This document shows positions 29,645 to 33,064 of a DNA stretch of 33,064 bases, piece by piece. The stretch comes from Candidatus Roizmanbacteria bacterium. GTDB taxonomy: Bacteria; Patescibacteriota; Microgenomatia; UBA1406; GWC2-37-13. The DNA lies in assembly GCA_027002315.1 (NCBI GenBank), contig JALWZV010000088.1, positions 1 through 33,064 of the forward strand, given 5' to 3'. The first letter of the stretch is position 1; each line of letters opens with the position of its first letter. Below the pieces are notes generated by a model that did no database searches, was not told the DNA's origin, and saw only the letters and a program-made list of their open reading frames with translations. A program made the translations under genes and the position numbers.

Positions 29645-31516
29645 TTAAATATCTTTTACTCTACGCATAAATGTTTTTCGCATCCAATAACTATCTATCC
29701 ACCCTCTGTTTTGTTTTAAAGACCTTACTCGGTCTTGGCAATCAATCAATTCTTGTAAAGTATGATCTTCCGTATTTCCACTCTCACACCTATCTAAAGA
29801 ATGAGGAATTAACTCATTCAAAGTACTCGTTTTCATACTTCCATGAGCTATAATTATCCTTCTTTCATTCACATCTAATAATACTACTACCCTATTCTGA
29901 CGCCCCACTAAAGAATTAGGGACATATGAAAATGCTAATATTCCTCTTGTGTGATGCAACCAATCTTCTTTCGACATTTTTTGTTTTAAATCTCCCCCAT
30001 CAAAAATTCCCGCTTCTGGAATCGATTTAAATAATTCCTCTAGTTGTTCTACTCTTTTAAACTTTTCCATATCAGCACTTCTAAAAAGAGATACGAGTGT
30101 AGGATACTCATAATGACGAAGGCGCAAAACAAACCCTCGATGTGTTCTTCCATTGCCTTTAACGTAAACAACTCTTTCTACTTGTTTATTTGCTTCAACA
30201 AATCGATTTACTAAAGATGAAAAAGCAAGAAAAGAAGTAAGATCTACCGATTTTGATTTATAGCTTATCAATTTATCTATTCTACTTCGGTCTTCACCTG
30301 TTAAGTCTGCAACCATTATGAATTGCGGAACAGGATAATCTTCATCTTTTCTCGACCCCTGCGAAAATAGATTGCTGTTATAATAGCTACCTGCTTTATC
30401 TAAAAAAGTTGATAACGACACTTGTGCTACTTGTTGACAACCATCATCTATCTCAGTGGAAACTAAATCACACTCTTCTTTCGATAATGTAAATTGAAAA
30501 AACCAGTGGTTTTTTTTATTCCAGTCTATAATTTCATCAATCTGCTCACCAAATTGTCCCTGTAACCTCTTTATTGCTTGTGAGCTATCTTTAGTTCTAC
30601 TAAGAGCATCTGGAGTGTGTATATCTATTTTCAGTGAGACTTTTTGTATTATCTCAGACTCCAAACCATACCAACCAAAAAGATGAGCAAGGTTAGCTGC
30701 TATCATTCCTCTTAAAGCTTTATCTTTACGTATCAGATCTGGATCCTTAAAGTTCTGCCAAACATCTAACACTTTCACTAAAAATAAACGAAGATAAACA
30801 GGAGAACTCAAGCCTGTCTCAAAAATTCTTCCTAAGTTAAACACCGTTTCCAAAATATCCTTTTCTTCCTTATCAGATGGTTTACTTGAATTACTAAATA
30901 CATATTTCTTAATTGCTTTATACACAGCTAAATCTTGCAAACCCTCCTCACTTGTTTCATCCACCTCTGTGCTTGTTATAGCCTGAAGCATCGTTTTCAA
31001 AGCATCGGCCTGGTTGATACTTTCACCTCCTCTTCCTCTTGGAGAAAAGACATCAAAATCCCAATCTTCCCTATAAATATCAGTTATATACTCAATCCAA
31101 TCGTTAGGTGTTGTGTTTTTATGAGATTTCGGGGCGTCCTCTGGAACATCATGAAGCCAAATTAAAACATGCAAAAGCGGGTCATCTACACCACTTTGTA
31201 AAGCTCTCTCTACCATCTCTAAATTGTGGAGGATGTAAGGAGGATGTTCCCCGTTTACAGCTTTTTTACGAAATTGATTAACATGTCCGTACTCTGCTAT
31301 CTCTATTGCCTTAAAAATCCACTCCTTGTCTTCAGGATAAATCTTGTCATTTTCTGAAATCTTATTTCTATATACCTCTAGCCTTTTTCTAAACCACTCT
31401 CCATACTCATTTTCTATTTCTTTCGCTTTTGCGCTAAGTTTATCGGAGTCAATAAAAATGTCTGGAAATTTACTATGCAATTCTCCAGGACCATTATTTC
31501 CTTGTTCTGCTACCAT
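29645..31516 (-). CDS. Large HD protein with RelA/SpoT-type hydrolase domain
   Basis: A 623-residue soluble protein. The N-terminal region (about 65-260) is a RelA/SpoT-type HD domain: AEYGHVNQFRKK (H78), PYILHNLEMV (H97), WLHDVPEDA (H122, D123, the ED pair as in HDxxED), and LVKVLDVWQNFKD (D251, matching LKLADRLHN). It could hydrolyse (p)ppGpp or a related nucleotide. The (p)ppGpp synthetase domain and TGS/ACT domains are absent. The C-terminal 350 residues are not recognised. The ATG at 31516 has no ribosome-binding site; a TATAAT about 25 bases upstream would give a leader of roughly 19 bases. It is a single-gene unit. Confidence 0.72.
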   Translation of the reverse strand: MVAEQGNNGPGELHSKFPDIFIDSDKLSAKAKEIENEYGEWFRKRLEVYRNKISENDKIYPEDKEWIFKAIEIAEYGHVNQFRKKAVNGEHPPYILHNLEMVERALQSGVDDPLLHVLIWLHDVPEDAPKSHKNTTPNDWIEYITDIYREDWDFDVFSPRGRGGESINQADALKTMLQAITSTEVDETSEEGLQDLAVYKAIKKYVFSNSSKPSDKEEKDILETVFNLGRIFETGLSSPVYLRLFLVKVLDVWQNFKDPDLIRKDKALRGMIAANLAHLFGWYGLESEIIQKVSLKIDIHTPDALSRTKDSSQAIKRLQGQFGEQIDEIIDWNKKNHWFFQFTLSKEECDLVSTEIDDGCQQVAQVSLSTFLDKAGSYYNSNLFSQGSRKDEDYPVPQFIMVADLTGEDRSRIDKLISYKSKSVDLTSFLAFSSLVNRFVEANKQVERVVYVKGNGRTHRGFVLRLRHYEYPTLVSLFRSADMEKFKRVEQLEELFKSIPEAGIFDGGDLKQKMSKEDWLHHTRGILAFSYVPNSLVGRQNRVVVLLDVNERRIIIAHGSMKTSTLNELIPHSLDRCESGNTEDHTLQELIDCQDRVRSLKQNRGWIDSYWMRKTFMRRVKDI

Positions 31517-31654
31517 TACTATAGGTTAACAATCAATATCGTATTATAACAAAATTTAAAAAAAGTCTCATGGTTATGTGTGTAGCATTTGATATTTTTA
31601 AAAAAGCATTATATCTCTTCGTACGGCTGCAATATTTATACAAATTTATCTACT
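31517..31654. other. AT-rich noncoding DNA upstream of the HD gene
   Basis: Promoter region of the large HD gene; contains the TATAAT about 25 bases before its ATG. No other feature is seen. Confidence 0.4.
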
Positions 31655-32000
31655 TTAATAATAATTAGACTTATTGAGGTGTGAAGACGTATTAAAATAT
31701 TCTGCATTTTTGATGAGAACAACCTTTGTTTTTAGATTATTATCTATTTTTTGAACTGATTCTATAAGGAATGTATTATCGTTGTCAGAGTAAAGACATA
31801 AAACTGTTTACAACTTTGACAGGTTGCTCTATTCTCTCAAGAACAGCTAACAAAAAGATACGTCCTACGTGTCCGATGGTAATAGTATTCTTGTCTAAAT
31901 ACTTTTGATAAGGTTTAAAAACTTCAGGTCAATTTTTAAGTGTTTGATTTTGGGGTGTGGAAAACTTAGAAATAAAAACTGTTCTAAAGTATTACGTATT
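31655..32000 (-). pseudogene. Decayed gene of unknown function
   Basis: The minus strand holds two open pieces in different frames. The first is VFISKFSTPQNQTLKN, then TGA (probably a mutated TGG), PEVFKPYQKYLDKNTITIGH and VGRIFLLAVLERIEQPVKVV. The frame then shifts near 31795, and LYSDNDNTFLIESVQKIDNN and LKTKVVLIKNAEYFNTSSHL run to TAA at 31655-31657. A possible 5' end is ATG CAA TAC at about 32000 with another shift. At least one stop and one or two frameshifts make this a broken gene; the ancestral family is not recognised. Confidence 0.5.
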
Positions 32001-32128
32001 GCATGCTAAAATGTCAACATAAAACCATTACATTTACTTTGCTGAAAGGGGATGGTGTTATATCTAAACGAGATGCCTAATGTTGTTAAAATATATATTT
32101 TTTAGGATCTTAAAGTTGGATTAATATC
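32001..32128. other. Noncoding DNA before the decayed gene
   Basis: No gene is seen. On the minus strand TTGACA occurs near 32015, but the hexamer 17 bases on is a poor -10 (TAATAC), so it is at best an old promoter of the decayed gene. Confidence 0.3.
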
Positions 32129-33064
32129 CTAGTATAACAATCCAAAAACATAAAGAGGAACGGCTAACTTCTGAGGAGCGAAAGGATAGAGAGCTAAAAT
32201 TTTATTTTTAGTTCTAATACCTTTAAATTGTTTCTTTCTTTTTGCTTTTCCTCCTACTTCAATTACATATTCCCTGCCCTGCCAAGTTATATAAAAATCT
32301 GGGGTCTTGCGACCCCGCTTTGTTTTAAGATAATTTACTTTAATATCCAAAACCTTTAATTGATTTACTAGAAAATCTTCTTTCAAAGTTCCAATTATCT
32401 CTGGAGTTTCTTTGCCAGAGAGATAAACCCTAAAAGGAAGATTTAGCAAAACTTTAGGCTCTTTCAAAACGTTTCTTCCAATAGGCCAAACACGTTGCAC
32501 CAAAAAGGCTTTCTCCAAAAGTTCTAACAATCTACCCATTTTATATTTGCTAATCTTAAAATTTTGGGCTAGTTGACTAACGCTAATATCTCCACCAGAA
32601 ATTTGACTAAGGAATTCAAGTATTTGCTTAAGCATTATTTGTTCACCTAAGGTAAGAGCATGTGCTCCAATCAAATCTTTGCTCAAAATTCTTTCAATAA
32701 TATTAAGAATCAATTGTGACGTTTTATCTTCAATTTGCGAAGGAAGAGGAAACTTAAGATAATCTAAAAAATAGCCTTCAAGTTCGAAATCAGCTTTAAA
32801 GCTTTGGCAGGCTACATCCAAATCAATTTTATCTAAGGTCTTCTTTTTGGCCAAAGCCAAATACTCACGAAAACTTAAAACAGGTAAATCAAATACTTTG
32901 ACCCGACGAGAGAGATCTTCTTTTGCTTTAAGAATGTTTAGAGAAACAGAACTTGTAAAAAAAATCTTGATTTTTAAGATATCATAGATTTGTTTAAGAT
33001 AAATAGACCAACGAGAAAGGTAGTGAATCTCATCAAGTAATAAGATTTCTATCTTGTAGCGTTC
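32129..33064 (-). CDS. DUF4143-type AAA ATPase, C-terminal part (5' end outside window)
   Basis: The frame is open to the right edge, so the N-terminus with Walker A is missing from view. The visible 311 residues begin with a Walker B stretch (IEILLLDEIHYLSRWSIYLK), followed by IKIFFTSSVSLNIL (sensor) and FDLPVLSFREYLAL. A winged helix (DISVSQLAQNFKISKYKMGR) and a C-terminal DUF4143-type half ending with RKTPDFYITWQGREYVIEVG (a PD-(D/E)xK-like nuclease site) follow. It is related to the ATPase at 19.4 kb but clearly diverged. Its first visible residues are internal, and TTG at 32860 is not a start. Confidence 0.85.
   Translation of the reverse strand, partial: ERYKIEILLLDEIHYLSRWSIYLKQIYDILKIKIFFTSSVSLNILKAKEDLSRRVKVFDLPVLSFREYLALAKKKTLDKIDLDVACQSFKADFELEGYFLDYLKFPLPSQIEDKTSQLILNIIERILSKDLIGAHALTLGEQIMLKQILEFLSQISGGDISVSQLAQNFKISKYKMGRLLELLEKAFLVQRVWPIGRNVLKEPKVLLNLPFRVYLSGKETPEIIGTLKEDFLVNQLKVLDIKVNYLKTKRGRKTPDFYITWQGREYVIEVGGKAKRKKQFKGIRTKNKILALYPFAPQKLAVPLYVFGLLY

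Noticed and set aside
1..33064. UGA read as glycine
   Set aside because: Genes such as the nucleotidyltransferase, dfx and RBBP9-type hydrolase end with TGA at natural C-termini, and no gene needs UGA as sense.

Overview
This window reads as AT-rich bacterial DNA from a Candidate Phyla Radiation (Patescibacteria) genome, most likely of the Microgenomates/Katanobacteria kind. That is inferred from the gene mix: a DUF5674 protein, a PEGA-domain protein beside a sortase, a DUF2207 protein with a Gly-rich tail, an RRM protein, a short MscL, small CPR-type hypotheticals, and a prepilin peptidase and MreB without their usual partners. TAA, TAG and TGA all end normal genes here, so there is no sign of the UGA-to-Gly code of Gracilibacteria or Absconditabacteria.

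Layout. 1-260: 3' end of an IS1595-type transposase. 0.4-6.6 kb: envelope block with a metallopeptidase, prepilin peptidase, nucleotidyltransferase, tRNA-Arg, a WecG/TagA glycosyltransferase, MreB, a PEGA protein and a sortase. 6.6-11.5 kb: membrane-anchored proteins (DUF2207, a PsbP-like protein, a TolB-like propeller) and a cupin pseudogene. 11.6-14.8 kb: small proteins including DUF5674, a cupin, a PIN/Phd toxin-antitoxin pair and an HD phosphohydrolase. 15-19.2 kb: a kinase-like APH protein, a desulfoferrodoxin, a HIT gene, DUF2000, RidA, a small membrane protein and a HAD fusion. Several genes here are damaged. 19.4-24 kb: a DUF4143 ATPase, DUF1653, two alpha/beta hydrolases, an HD protein and an SGNH hydrolase. 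24-26.8 kb: an unrecognised two-gene operon and MscL. 26.9-27.75 kb: tRNA-Ser, two hairpin-rich repeats and low-complexity DNA. 27.75-31.5 kb: an M16 peptidase, an RRM protein and a large RelA/SpoT-type HD protein. 31.5-33 kb: a decayed gene and the 3' part of a second DUF4143 ATPase.

The strongest pattern outside the genes is promoter placement. About fifteen genes have a TATAAT-like -10 hexamer only 5-10 bases before the start codon and no Shine-Dalgarno sequence, so they are probably read from leaderless transcripts. The RRM gene is the clear opposite: a consensus promoter, a leader of about 140 bases and a strong ribosome-binding site.

The second pattern is gene damage. There is an in-frame TAG in the HIT gene, a frameshift at a nine-base homopolymer in ridA, loss of the axial Cys ligand in desulfoferrodoxin, an internally deleted cupin gene, a scrap of a PEP-synthase-like gene and a multiply broken gene near 31.8 kb. 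These point to reductive decay or, for the homopolymer, a sequencing error. No complete new defence or mobile system was recognised. The least explained coding material is the 714/95-residue operon, the HAD fusion and the HD-only RelA/SpoT relative.
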